A DNA stretch of 64,000 nucleotides, taken from positions 1-64,000 of the forward strand of contig CAVZJM010000016.1 of NCBI GenBank assembly GCA_963775625.1. The letters are read 5' to 3'. A program made the translations under genes and the position numbers. Under the pieces are notes generated by a model. The model was given only the letters and a program-made list of their open reading frames with translations, was not told the DNA's origin and searched no databases. The DNA comes from JAIBJN01 sp963775625 (GTDB taxonomy: Bacteria > Actinomycetota > Thermoleophilia > Gaiellales > Gaiellaceae). How positions within the stretch are numbered: position 1 is the first letter of the stretch; each line of letters begins with the position of its first letter. Shown piece after piece: positions 17,135 to 24,766 of this stretch.

Positions 17135-18454
17135 ATGTCCGATCTGCCCGCCTCGCGCCGCTTCGTGATTGTCGGAGCCGGCATCCACGGCCTCTCCACC
17201 GCCTACCACCTCGCCAAGGAGCTGCGCGCGCGCGGCGCGGGCTCCGGCGCCGACGTGGTCGTCCTCGAGAAGTCGGAGCCGGGCGCGGGCGCTTCGGGCA
17301 TCGCGTGCGGCGTCGTCCGGAACAACTACTTCCAGCCGGCGATGAGCGAGCTGATGCAGGCCTGTGTCGAGGTCTGGGAGTCCGATCCGGCGGCCTACGC
17401 CTACAACCCGGTCGGCTACATGGCGCTCGGCCCGGCCGCGCAGGAGCCCGACCTCGCCGCCACCTTCGAGCGGCAGGAGAAGATCGGCTACCGCTCCACG
17501 TTCGTCACGGGCGAGGCCGAGGTGGACGCCTACATGAAGGAGATCTTCCCGGACTGGCGGGCGCAGGGCGTGACCGCGCTCCTGCACGAGCACCAGGGCG
17601 GCTTCGCCTTCAACCGGGAGTCCGTGCTCGGGCTCGCGGGCAAGTGCGCGGAGGAAGGCGTCGAGATCGTGAACGGCACGGAGGTTCGGGCAATCGAGCT
17701 CGCAGGCGACGGGACGGCGAGCGCGCTCGAGACCAGCCGTGGCCGGATCGAGGTCGGCGAGCAGCTCGTCCTCGCCCCGGGCCCCTGGGCGAAGCGCTTC
17801 TGGTCGATGCTCGAGCTCCCGTCGACGATCGATGTTCGTACGCCCGCCGGTGAGGTCGTGCGCGACCAGCCGATGTGGACGTACTGGAACCTCCAGGAGG
17901 GCGAGATCACCGTCGATCCGCAGATGTTCGCCATGGCCGACGGCGGCGCCCCGCCGGTCGTCCACCTCGACACGGACGCTCCGCTCTACGCCGACGACGG
18001 CGAGCTGATCACCGACGACCTCTGGGGCATCTACTACAAGCGCGACCGCCACGGCGTGCAGGGCGGCGCCTCGCCGCTCGTCGTCGATGGGGACGTCGAG
18101 CTCGACCCGTACCCGTCCACGACGGATGTCGATCCCGGCTTTCCGGACATGTGGTGCGCCGCGCTCTCGCACGCGATGAGCCGCTTCGAGGGCTGCCGGC
18201 CCCTCTACAAGACGGCGCGGTCGGGCGGGGTCGGCGCGTTCACCGCTGACAACTTCCCGGTCTTCGACTACATGCGCCCGAACACGTACGCGGTCCTCGA
18301 CTCGAACCACGGCTACAAGATGATCGGGGTCGGCCGAGAGGTGGCGAAGGTGCTGCTCGGCGACCACTCGAGCCTCCTCTACCCGTTCCGCTTCGAGCGC
18401 TTCGCGACGGGCGACCTCCACCCGGTCTCGAGCTCGCCCTACCCCTGGTCGTAG
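17135..18454 (+). CDS. FAD-dependent amine/amino-acid oxidoreductase (DAO family)
   Basis: A 439-residue flavoprotein related to sarcosine/dimethylglycine and other N-methyl amino acid oxidases. The Rossmann motif is RFVIVGAGIHGLSTAYHLAK at residue 8, followed by EKSEPGAGASGIACGVVRNN, which resembles the flavin-attachment region of sarcosine oxidase beta. The C-terminal FAD-binding segment is LDSNHGYKMIGVGREVAKVL. A ribosome-binding site (CCAGGAGG) is a little far, 13 bases from the ATG. Control by the divergent IclR regulator and association with a folate-binding GcvT-like protein suggest oxidative demethylation of an N-methylated compound with capture of the C1 unit on folate. The precise substrate is not evident. 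Confidence 0.88.
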   Translation: MSDLPASRRFVIVGAGIHGLSTAYHLAKELRARGAGSGADVVVLEKSEPGAGASGIACGVVRNNYFQPAMSELMQACVEVWESDPAAYAYNPVGYMALGPAAQEPDLAATFERQEKIGYRSTFVTGEAEVDAYMKEIFPDWRAQGVTALLHEHQGGFAFNRESVLGLAGKCAEEGVEIVNGTEVRAIELAGDGTASALETSRGRIEVGEQLVLAPGPWAKRFWSMLELPSTIDVRTPAGEVVRDQPMWTYWNLQEGEITVDPQMFAMADGGAPPVVHLDTDAPLYADDGELITDDLWGIYYKRDRHGVQGGASPLVVDGDVELDPYPSTTDVDPGFPDMWCAALSHAMSRFEGCRPLYKTARSGGVGAFTADNFPVFDYMRPNTYAVLDSNHGYKMIGVGREVAKVLLGDHSSLLYPFRFERFATGDLHPVSSSPYPWS

Positions 18455-18530
18455 GTCGCTTCGACCGCTGATCGACTCTTGCCTCCCGTTCGACTCAGGC
18501 TGACAATGCTCGGATGGAGGGCTGCAGTCC

Positions 18531-18917
18531 ATGAGTTCCGCGATCATCGGGTTGATCGGAGTCGTTGTCGGAGGAGCGCTCGCCGCGGTCCTGCAGCTGC
18601 GGTCGAGCGCGCGAAGCGTGCGGGGCTCGGCGCGCCTCCTTCGGGAGGAGCTCGATCTGACACTCAGCTTCGTCGAGTTGCTGCAGAGGAAGACATGTTG
18701 GCAGCCAGGCGCCGGGGCCTGCAGGGACGAGCTGTGGTTGGATCGGCGCAGCCTGCTTGCGATGGAACTCAGCCGTGGAGACTGGATCTCCGTGAAGAGT
18801 GCATACCAGGCGGTCGAAGCGATCCGCGCAGCGACACGCCCAGTGGGCGAGCCTTTCTCCAAGGACGAACGGCTCCTCCTCGAGGGCGCGGCTGAAAAGG
18901 ATCGGGGGCGCCCGTGA
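18531..18917 (+). CDS. Small membrane-anchored protein, unknown
   Basis: A 128-residue protein with one N-terminal membrane segment (IIGLIGVVVGGALAAVL) followed by a helical cytoplasmic region rich in Arg and Leu. Similar small proteins with this N-terminal hydrophobic start are common and mostly uncharacterised. GGAGGG lies 11 bases before the ATG. GC content is a little lower than in neighbouring genes. No functional assignment is possible. Confidence 0.6.
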   Translation: MSSAIIGLIGVVVGGALAAVLQLRSSARSVRGSARLLREELDLTLSFVELLQRKTCWQPGAGACRDELWLDRRSLLAMELSRGDWISVKSAYQAVEAIRAATRPVGEPFSKDERLLLEGAAEKDRGRP

Positions 18918-19027
18918 CACCCTCGACAGCCTCTCCGGATCGTTCCCCGCGATCACTCAGGCGTGGCGCCGGCGCCGCTACGGAGGAGGCGTCCGCTCGA
19001 GGGCTCCTGAGGCTGGAGAGGACGAGC

Positions 19028-20245
19028 TCAGCCGGCCTCGTCCATGAGGTCTAGCCGCCTGGCGAGCCAGGCCTTGGTCGTCGACTGCAGCAGCAGCGTC
19101 ACCACGATGGCGAACGCGACGACGGTCGCGAGCTCCGACTCGTAGGGCACGCCCTCGGCGACGAGGATGCCGACGAGCGCGGCCGGCACGACCCCGGTCT
19201 CGCGCGTCCAGGAGAGGAAGACAAGCTCCTCGCGGCGCCAGCGCCCGCGGCGGTCCGGAAGCAGGCACGCGAGGACGGTCAGCGGGCGCGCGACGAGGAT
19301 GAGCGCCGCGAGCGTGATCAGCGCGGGAAGGGCCTCGTCGGCCATCGTGCCGAAGGGGAGGTTCGCGCCGAGCGTCAGGAAGACGAAGATGACGACGATG
19401 TCCGCGGCCGCCTCCGTGAAGACGCGCATCTCCGTCTCGCGGGAGCTGTGCATTCCGAGCCCGAGCTCGTCCATGTTGGAGACGATCAGCCCGGCCAGGA
19501 AGGCGCCGAGGTAGCCGCTGCCGCCGGCGTAGTCGATGGTGAAGTAGCCGCCCGCGACGACGAGCAGGACGGCGATCGCCGGCGACTCGCGCCAGATCCC
19601 GGCCCTCCTGGTCGAGATCGCGATCGCCAGGGCGACTCCGAAGACCACTCCGAGGGCGCTGGAGATGAGGAGGTCGAGCAGGAACTCTCCGAGCGGCGAC
19701 GCGAGCGACCCTCCCCCTTCGATCACGAACGCTGCGAGAGTGAGCGCGAGCACAGCGCCCGTGACGTCGTTCAGCGCGGACTCGGCGATGATCGTCTGCT
19801 CCACCTTGGCCCGGATGCGCAGACGTTCGAAGAGCGGGATGAGGATTGCCGGGTCGGTGGGCGCGAGGACCGCACCGATGAGGAGGCCAGCTTCGATCGG
19901 GACGTCGAACGCGAGAGCTGCCACGCCGCCGGTGATCAGCGCCGTCAGGACCACGCCCGGGACCGCCAGCAGACCGAGCCCGAGCGCCACCGGCCGCAGC
20001 ACGCTGAACGAGAGGTTCAGACCGCCGTAAAAGAGGATCAGGGAGACGCCGAGCGTCAGGAGGAGCTGGACGCCGATCGAGTCGGGCGGCAGCTCGACCA
20101 CGTCGGCGACGTCCGGTCCGAGCAAGGCGCCCGCACCCAGCAACACGACCATGCGCGGAACGCGGAGGAGCCCTGCGACCACCTCCGAGACCAGCCCGGC
20201 GGCGAGGAGGATCGCCAGGGTTTCGATGACGTCGCGCGTCGACAC
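19028..20245 (-). CDS. Cation/proton antiporter (CPA family, NhaP-like)
   Basis: A 405-residue membrane protein with about 12 helices that exchanges Na+ or K+ for protons. The CPA1-type motif LIGAVLAPTDPAILIPLFER is present, followed by the ion-site segment AESALNDVTGAVLAL; both are hallmarks of NhaP-like antiporters. The C-terminus is short, without TrkA-type regulatory domains. The start is GTG at 20245. It would serve pH and ion homeostasis; no metabolic partner is evident nearby. Confidence 0.9.
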   Translation of the reverse strand: MSTRDVIETLAILLAAGLVSEVVAGLLRVPRMVVLLGAGALLGPDVADVVELPPDSIGVQLLLTLGVSLILFYGGLNLSFSVLRPVALGLGLLAVPGVVLTALITGGVAALAFDVPIEAGLLIGAVLAPTDPAILIPLFERLRIRAKVEQTIIAESALNDVTGAVLALTLAAFVIEGGGSLASPLGEFLLDLLISSALGVVFGVALAIAISTRRAGIWRESPAIAVLLVVAGGYFTIDYAGGSGYLGAFLAGLIVSNMDELGLGMHSSRETEMRVFTEAAADIVVIFVFLTLGANLPFGTMADEALPALITLAALILVARPLTVLACLLPDRRGRWRREELVFLSWTRETGVVPAALVGILVAEGVPYESELATVVAFAIVVTLLLQSTTKAWLARRLDLMDEAG

Positions 20246-20352
20246 CGTCGGGATTCTCCCTTCCGCCGATGACGGTTGCGCCGCGCGGCGCCTTCGGGAA
20301 CGATCTCCAGGTGCTCCTCGTCGTCTTCGCGCCGGCCGGTTTCCCTCAGATC

Positions 20353-20538
20353 ATGTTCTTCCTGACGCTCGCGATCGCCCTCTACCTGACCGTCGTCGAG
20401 CTGCGCGAGTTCGAGCCCCGGCTGCACTTCGTCTACTGGGGCTGGTGGCTGTCGCTCGTCTTCCTCACCCACTTCGTGGGCTATCTCATCCTCCGGGGCT
20501 ACTCTGCCTACCGACGCCGCTCCCGAGCCCGAGCCTAG
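20353..20538 (+). CDS. Small membrane protein, unknown
   Basis: A 61-residue protein with two predicted membrane helices (FFLTLAIALYLTVVEL; YWGWWLSLVFLTHFVGYLIL) and a basic C-terminus that probably faces the cytoplasm. ATG 20353 is preferred to ATG 20269 because the latter would leave only 23 bases to the divergent antiporter. No clear ribosome-binding site is seen. No known family was recognised. Confidence 0.5.
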   Translation: MFFLTLAIALYLTVVELREFEPRLHFVYWGWWLSLVFLTHFVGYLILRGYSAYRRRSRARA

Positions 20539-20566
20539 GCCGTTCAGGGACCGCCCGCTGGGACGA

Positions 20567-20848
20567 GTGGCAATGCTGCTCGTGGTGTTCCTGCTCGCGT
20601 TCATCGCGCTGAAGACCTGTGCGTCACGCGGGGACGAGATCACCTTCGAAGAAGCCGAGGTGATCGCACGGGAGCAGGTCGATTTCGAGCCCGAGAAGGT
20701 CCTCGTCCGGGGCGTCCAGCGAGGGCTCGACGCGCAGCTGTACTGGGCCGTTTCCCTCTCGACGACGAATGCCGCCGGCATCCGGGAGGAGTGCGCGACC
20801 GTTCTCGTCGACGCTGAGACGGGGGCGACCGAGACGGAACCGTGCTAG
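20567..20848 (+). CDS. Small membrane-anchored or exported protein, unknown
   Basis: About 93 residues from a GTG start. There is a hydrophobic N-terminus (AMLLVVFLLAFIALKTC) with a cysteine at its end, then a soluble alpha/beta domain (TFEEAEVIAREQV, LVDAETGATETEPC) that recalls small PepSY-like folds. The open frame extends upstream over the end of the previous gene and could begin at CTG 20506, adding an acidic, Pro-rich N-terminus. The two small genes are close and probably co-transcribed. Function unknown. Confidence 0.6.
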   Translation: MAMLLVVFLLAFIALKTCASRGDEITFEEAEVIAREQVDFEPEKVLVRGVQRGLDAQLYWAVSLSTTNAAGIREECATVLVDAETGATETEPC

Positions 20849-20992
20849 CCGGCGCGTATGTGACCTCCGGACACTCATCGTCTGGAAAAGGTGGAGCGAG
20901 AGGACCTGGGCTGCGTCCGACCCGTTTCGTACGGTAGTTCGCGGATTGGTGTGCCGCAGCGCTCTGGCGTGCGTCCCTAGGAGGGCTTGGTG

Positions 20993-22483
20993 ATGACCTC
21001 GTCGCTCGCGTCCGTGCTGACTTCGCTTCTCGCTCAGGCGCCGACGCCTGAGGAGCTTCAGGAGCAGATCAACCTCGATTCGCTGGTCCTGCTCGAGGTC
21101 TTCTACTTCTTCACGGTCGTGATCATGTGGCTGATCCACGTCGGCTTCATGGCGTACGAAGCGGGCGTCGCGCGGCGCAAGAACATCATGTCGACGGCGA
21201 TGAAGAACATCCTCACCATCGCCGTCGTCACGCCGAGCTTCTACTACTTCGGCTGGTACATCTACGGCTGCTTCGAGCACGGCGGCCCCGCCGAAGGACA
21301 TGCGGGCCCGGCCGAGTTCCCGGGATTCTGCGGCCTCACAGCGCCGTGGAGCGCCGGCATGGGCGGGAACCTCGAGTCGAGCCTCACAGGCCATCTGAGC
21401 CTCGTGTTCTTCCTCGCGTTCCTGCTCTTCTCCTGGACGACTGCCTCGATCATGTCGGGTGCGCTCATCGAGCGCGTCCGCCTGTCCGCGTACCTCATCC
21501 TCGCCGTCGTGCTCGGATCCGGCGTCTGGATCATGGACGCGGCCTGGGGCTGGAGCGCGGGCGGCTGGCTCACGACCAACTACGGCTTCCACGACTCGAT
21601 CGCCTCGCTCGTCGTCCACGGCGTCGCAGGGGCCTTCACGCTCGGAGTGCTCCTGAACCTGGGGCCACGCATAGGGAAGTTCGACCGTGAGGGGCGGGCG
21701 AGAACCTTCAGACCTCACAACACGCACATGACCCTCATGGGTCTGATGCTGATCTTCACCGGCTTCTACGGCTTCTACGCCGCCTGCCTCTTTATCCAGT
21801 CGACGGTCTTCCCGGGCTGGCTCAACATCTATCTCTCGCCGACGACCCTGGGCACGATCGCAATGGTCATCACCTTCGGGTTCGCGGGAGGCTTCACCGG
21901 CGGGTGGATCGCCAGCCGGGGCGATCCTTTCTGGACACTTTCCGGCGGTCTCGCGGGCGTGATCTCGGTCTCCGCGGGCGCCGACGTCTACCATCCGTCA
22001 CTCGGCTACCTCCTCGCTGCGACGGGAGGGATGGTGGCCGTGTGGGTCGGCGGCTACATCGAGAAGAGGCTGCGGGTGGACGATGCGGTCGGGGCGGTGG
22101 CCGTCCACGGGTTCTGCGGCTTCTACGGCGTCTTCCTGGTCGGCATCTTCGCCGGCGGCTTCCCCACCGGCGTGAACAACGTCCCAACCTCGTTCGGCGG
22201 TCAGCTCATGGGCATGCTGGCTTTCTTCCCGCTCGCCTTCCTGCCCGGCTACATCGTCAGCTGGCTCCTCAAGAAGGCGAACCTGCTCCGCGTCCCGCCG
22301 GAGGTCGAGCTGGAAGGCCTCGACATGGCGGAGTTCCAGCAGGACTTCTTCCCCGAGTTCGAGCGCGTGCCCGAGGTCATCGTCCTCCCCGACGGCCAGG
22401 AGGTCGAGGCGGGGCCGATCCTGCTCGACGAGTACTCGCGAACGAACGGGCATAGAGCGGGCGCTCCCGCGGAGAGGAGATAG
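20993..22483 (+). CDS. amt: Ammonium transporter (Amt family)
   Basis: A 496-residue channel-like transporter that moves ammonium or ammonia, and possibly methylammonium, across the cytoplasmic membrane. Family landmarks: EAGVARRKNIMSTAMKNI, the conserved Asp eight residues before the first pore histidine (HDSIASLVVHGVAG), HNTHMTLMGLMLIFTGFYGF, and the second pore histidine in AVHGFCGFYG. The C-terminal tail of about 75 residues is hydrophilic and longer than usual. The ATG at 20993 follows AGGAGGGCTTGGTG. It is divergent in sequence from textbook AmtB. Two very small membrane protein genes follow within 13 bases each. Ammonium is the by-product of methylamine oxidation, which may explain the location. 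Confidence 0.9.
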   Translation: MTSSLASVLTSLLAQAPTPEELQEQINLDSLVLLEVFYFFTVVIMWLIHVGFMAYEAGVARRKNIMSTAMKNILTIAVVTPSFYYFGWYIYGCFEHGGPAEGHAGPAEFPGFCGLTAPWSAGMGGNLESSLTGHLSLVFFLAFLLFSWTTASIMSGALIERVRLSAYLILAVVLGSGVWIMDAAWGWSAGGWLTTNYGFHDSIASLVVHGVAGAFTLGVLLNLGPRIGKFDREGRARTFRPHNTHMTLMGLMLIFTGFYGFYAACLFIQSTVFPGWLNIYLSPTTLGTIAMVITFGFAGGFTGGWIASRGDPFWTLSGGLAGVISVSAGADVYHPSLGYLLAATGGMVAVWVGGYIEKRLRVDDAVGAVAVHGFCGFYGVFLVGIFAGGFPTGVNNVPTSFGGQLMGMLAFFPLAFLPGYIVSWLLKKANLLRVPPEVELEGLDMAEFQQDFFPEFERVPEVIVLPDGQEVEAGPILLDEYSRTNGHRAGAPAERR

Positions 22484-22485
22484 CC

Positions 22486-22767
22486 GTGATCGACAGCTTC
22501 CCCTTTGACGGCTGGGAGGACGTCACCACGACGTTCTGGACGTTCGGCCCGGAAAACTCCACCGGCACGTACATCCTCACCGCCCTCGGGGTCATCCTGA
22601 TGGTGGTCGCGATCATCTACTGGGTGTGGCTCGAGAACATGAAGCTGAATGCTCAGGCCGCGCTCCTGCGCGGCGCGGGCGGCCTGCCCCCCGCAAGCCC
22701 GACGGCGCCGGGCCCCGGTTTCGCCGAGCCCCCGCTCGCCGGCCCCTCGACCGATCCTGGACCTTAG
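22486..22767 (+). CDS. Small membrane protein downstream of amt
   Basis: 93 residues from GTG, three bases after the amt stop with GGAGAGGAG before it. One membrane helix (YILTALGVILMVVAIIYWVW) is followed by a cytoplasmic Pro/Gly/Ala-rich tail. The N-terminal 25 residues contain many aromatic and acidic residues (FPFDGWEDVTTTFWTFGPE). It is unlike the PII regulator normally found beside amt. It may be an accessory subunit of the transporter; this is inferred from position only. Confidence 0.7.
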   Translation: MIDSFPFDGWEDVTTTFWTFGPENSTGTYILTALGVILMVVAIIYWVWLENMKLNAQAALLRGAGGLPPASPTAPGPGFAEPPLAGPSTDPGP

Positions 22768-22779
22768 GAGGGATGCACG

Positions 22780-22932
22780 ATGGCTCGTGAGAAGCAGATC
22801 GAGTTTCCGCCCGAGCAGTCGCCGGTCCGCTGGCTGACGCCGGCCTGCTTGCTCGGCTCGCTGGCCTGCATCGTCATTGTGATCATCGTCCTGTTCGCCC
22901 ACCCGAGCGGCGAGTTCATCGGCCCCTGGTAG
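22780..22932 (+). CDS. 50-residue membrane protein downstream of amt
   Basis: Very short gene: AGGAGGGATGCACG precedes the ATG at 22780 and translation gives a basic/acidic start (MAREKQIEFPPEQSPVRW), one strongly hydrophobic helix (ACLLGSLACIVIVIIVLF) and a short end AHPSGEFIGPW. Coding character, a strong ribosome-binding site and tight spacing to the previous gene support it. With the preceding gene it forms an amt operon of unusual composition. Confidence 0.65.
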   Translation: MAREKQIEFPPEQSPVRWLTPACLLGSLACIVIVIIVLFAHPSGEFIGPW

Positions 22933-22969
22933 AAGCGCCTCGCTGAACCTGGTGGTATAACGAGTCTCG

Positions 22970-23269
22970 ATGGCGCGTCTCTATCTTCAATGCGGCCTCT
23001 GCGGGCGCCAGCAGGCGGACGGTCTCCTCTCGCGCGGGTACTGGGGTCACGTGGACGCCGGACGCGGGAACGCGCTTTGCGCCTGCCCGACGTGCAAGGA
23101 GCTGCACTCGGACTGGGAGGCGCAACTCCGCGGCCTGAACGACCCGAGCGGGGGCGACGGCCTTGCCTTCCCGCAGGCCGGCGGGTCCCCGGCATCGCCT
23201 AGCCTCGCCTGGGGCCCGCCTGTAGCGCCGCCGCCTCGGCGGTGTTGCGGAGCAGCCAGACGTCGGTAA
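22970..23269 (+). CDS. Zinc-ribbon-like small protein, unknown
   Basis: A 99-residue protein with an N-terminal metal-binding pattern, CGLCG at residue 8 and CACPTC near residue 38, separated by a helix-like stretch (QQADGLLSRGYWGHVDAG). The C-terminal 35 residues are Pro/Arg-rich and overlap the 3' end of folD by about 70 bases, so the real end may be less conserved. No clear ribosome-binding site is seen. Function unknown. Confidence 0.5.
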   Translation: MARLYLQCGLCGRQQADGLLSRGYWGHVDAGRGNALCACPTCKELHSDWEAQLRGLNDPSGGDGLAFPQAGGSPASPSLAWGPPVAPPPRRCCGAARRR

Positions 23270-24110
23270 TCGGCCCGACGCCGCCGGGGACGGGAGTCAC
23301 TGCCTCGGCCCTCTCGGCCACACTCTCGAAGTCGAGATCGCCGACCAGCCGAACCTTGCCGGTTTGCTCGTCCCTGACGGGATTGATCCCGACGTCCACC
23401 GCGATCACGCCCTCCTTGACCATCGCGCCGGTGACGAACTGCGGGACCCCAGCGGCGACGACGAGGATGTCCGCCGCCGACGTGTGCTCCTCGAGGCGCC
23501 CGGCTTGCGCGGTGAGGCGGTGGCAGGAGATGACCGTGGCGCCGCGGTCGAGGCCGAGCCAGAGGGCCGGCTTGCCGACGTTGTTCGACCGCCCGACGAG
23601 CACGAGGTCGAGCCCGTTGTAGAAGGTGCCCGGGTCGCGCCCGCTCTCCTCGACGTAGCGGTCGAGGAGCCAGAAGACGCTGGCCGGGGTGGACGGCGTG
23701 TAGCGTGGTTCGCCGAGCGCGAGCAGGCCCGCGTTCTCGGGGTGGACCGCCTCGACGTCCTTCAGCGGGTCGAGCTGCTCGTAGAGGTGCTCCTCGGGAA
23801 CCTGAGGCGGGAGCGGACGGAGGATCAAGATCCCGGAGACGCGCGGGTCGGCGTTCAGCTTGCCCACGAGGGCGAGCGCGTCGGCCTCCTCCACGTCGGC
23901 CGCCAGCTGCTCGGAGACGTACCTGCACCCCATCTCCCCGGCGACTCGGCGGACGCGCCGCTCGTACGCCTGCGCGGCATAGTCGTCCCCGACCAGAACC
24001 GTGGCCAGGCCCGGCGTGATTCCGGCGGCCCCGAGCTCGGCCACCCGGCGCTCGACGTCGGCGCGCAGCTCCTCGGCGAGCTGGCCGCCGTCGATGACGG
24101 TGGCGGTCAC
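23199..24110 (-). CDS. folD: Methylenetetrahydrofolate dehydrogenase (FolD-like), cyclohydrolase site altered
   Basis: Oxidises 5,10-methylene-THF to methenyl-THF with NAD(P). At 303 residues it has the family length, with VGRSNNVGKPALWLGLDRGA (cofactor turn) and VTPVPGGVGPITDVWLL (signature near the C-terminus). Tyr49 and Asp118 (LKDVEAVHPEN) are kept. However, the lysine needed for the cyclohydrolase reaction (Lys54 in E. coli, within YVASKRKA) is Val53 here (YERRVRRVA), and the partner Gln of ILVQLPLP is Leu97 (ILILRPLP). It is therefore probably dehydrogenase-only. The gene starts inside the stop of fchA, which would supply the missing cyclohydrolase. It is the last gene of the C1 operon. 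Confidence 0.93.
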   Translation of the reverse strand: MTATVIDGGQLAEELRADVERRVAELGAAGITPGLATVLVGDDYAAQAYERRVRRVAGEMGCRYVSEQLAADVEEADALALVGKLNADPRVSGILILRPLPPQVPEEHLYEQLDPLKDVEAVHPENAGLLALGEPRYTPSTPASVFWLLDRYVEESGRDPGTFYNGLDLVLVGRSNNVGKPALWLGLDRGATVISCHRLTAQAGRLEEHTSAADILVVAAGVPQFVTGAMVKEGVIAVDVGINPVRDEQTGKVRLVGDLDFESVAERAEAVTPVPGGVGPITDVWLLRNTAEAAALQAGPRRG

Positions 24111-24685
24111 TCCGCCTCGCCGGCAGCGCGGCGCGCGGCGTTCTCGGCGCTGCGGACGAGGCCGCGTGCCCGCTCGATTCGGTCATCCCCTTCCACGGTC
24201 GCCAGGTTGATCTCGACGAGGTTGGCTGCGACACGGGCCGCGGCCGAAGCCAGGATCGAAGCTGCCGCCGCGTCTCCGCGCAGGTTGAGGTTCCCGCACT
24301 CTGCGATCTCCGCGGACAGCTGTGCCACCGAGGTGGCGCACTCCGCGATCTCGAGGGGTACGTCCGCCGCCCGCGACAGCGTCTCCCCGATGAGCGAGTC
24401 GCGTACCTCGGGCTCGAGGTCCTTCGGCATCCGCAGGGCCGTGAGCACGTTCTCGTAGGCGATCGCGTCCGCGTCCGCGAGCGGCGCCGCCCGGTGGCGG
24501 AGTGTCTCCGCCTGTGCGACCGCGCCGGCCGCCCCGTCCCAGTCGTGCGCGAAGCGGGCGACCATGGCGGCGAGCGACGCCGCCATCTCGGTCACGAACG
24601 CGGCGACCGAGCCCCCACCGGGCGCGGGCGTCTCCGCGGCGATCGTGTCGAGGAGCTCCTCGAAGGGGACGTCGTCGTAGGGCAC
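24107..24685 (-). CDS. fchA: Methenyltetrahydrofolate cyclohydrolase (FchA / FTCD-C family)
   Basis: A 192-residue, mostly helical enzyme of the cyclodeaminase/cyclohydrolase family, predicted to hydrolyse 5,10-methenyl-THF to 10-formyl-THF. The family fingerprint TPAPGGGSVAAFVTEMAASL is at residue 20, with helical segments DADAIAYENVLTALRMP and AECGNLNLRGDAAAASILAS further on. GTG at 24685 is chosen because GGAGAG stands ten bases before it; GTG 24721 is the alternative. It overlaps folD by four bases. Its presence beside a FolD with an altered cyclohydrolase site suggests division of the two activities, as in Clostridium and Methylobacterium-type C1 systems. Confidence 0.88.
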   Translation of the reverse strand: MPYDDVPFEELLDTIAAETPAPGGGSVAAFVTEMAASLAAMVARFAHDWDGAAGAVAQAETLRHRAAPLADADAIAYENVLTALRMPKDLEPEVRDSLIGETLSRAADVPLEIAECATSVAQLSAEIAECGNLNLRGDAAAASILASAAARVAANLVEINLATVEGDDRIERARGLVRSAENAARRAAGEAE

Positions 24686-24737
24686 CGCGCGATTCTCTCC
24701 GATGCCGCCCCGGCGAGTCACGGGCGCCCACGCGTTG

Positions 24738-24760
24738 CCAAGTAACAGTCTGTTACTTGG
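24738..24760. repeat. 23-bp perfect palindrome, copy 3
   Basis: Identical core to copy 2 (6752-6776): arm CCAAGTAACAG, centre T, mirrored arm. It lies in the 81-bp gap between fhs and fchA, inside an operon whose other gaps are short or negative. A hairpin here could lower expression of fchA-folD relative to the upstream genes. Confidence 0.9.
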
Positions 24761-24766
24761 GCGGGC

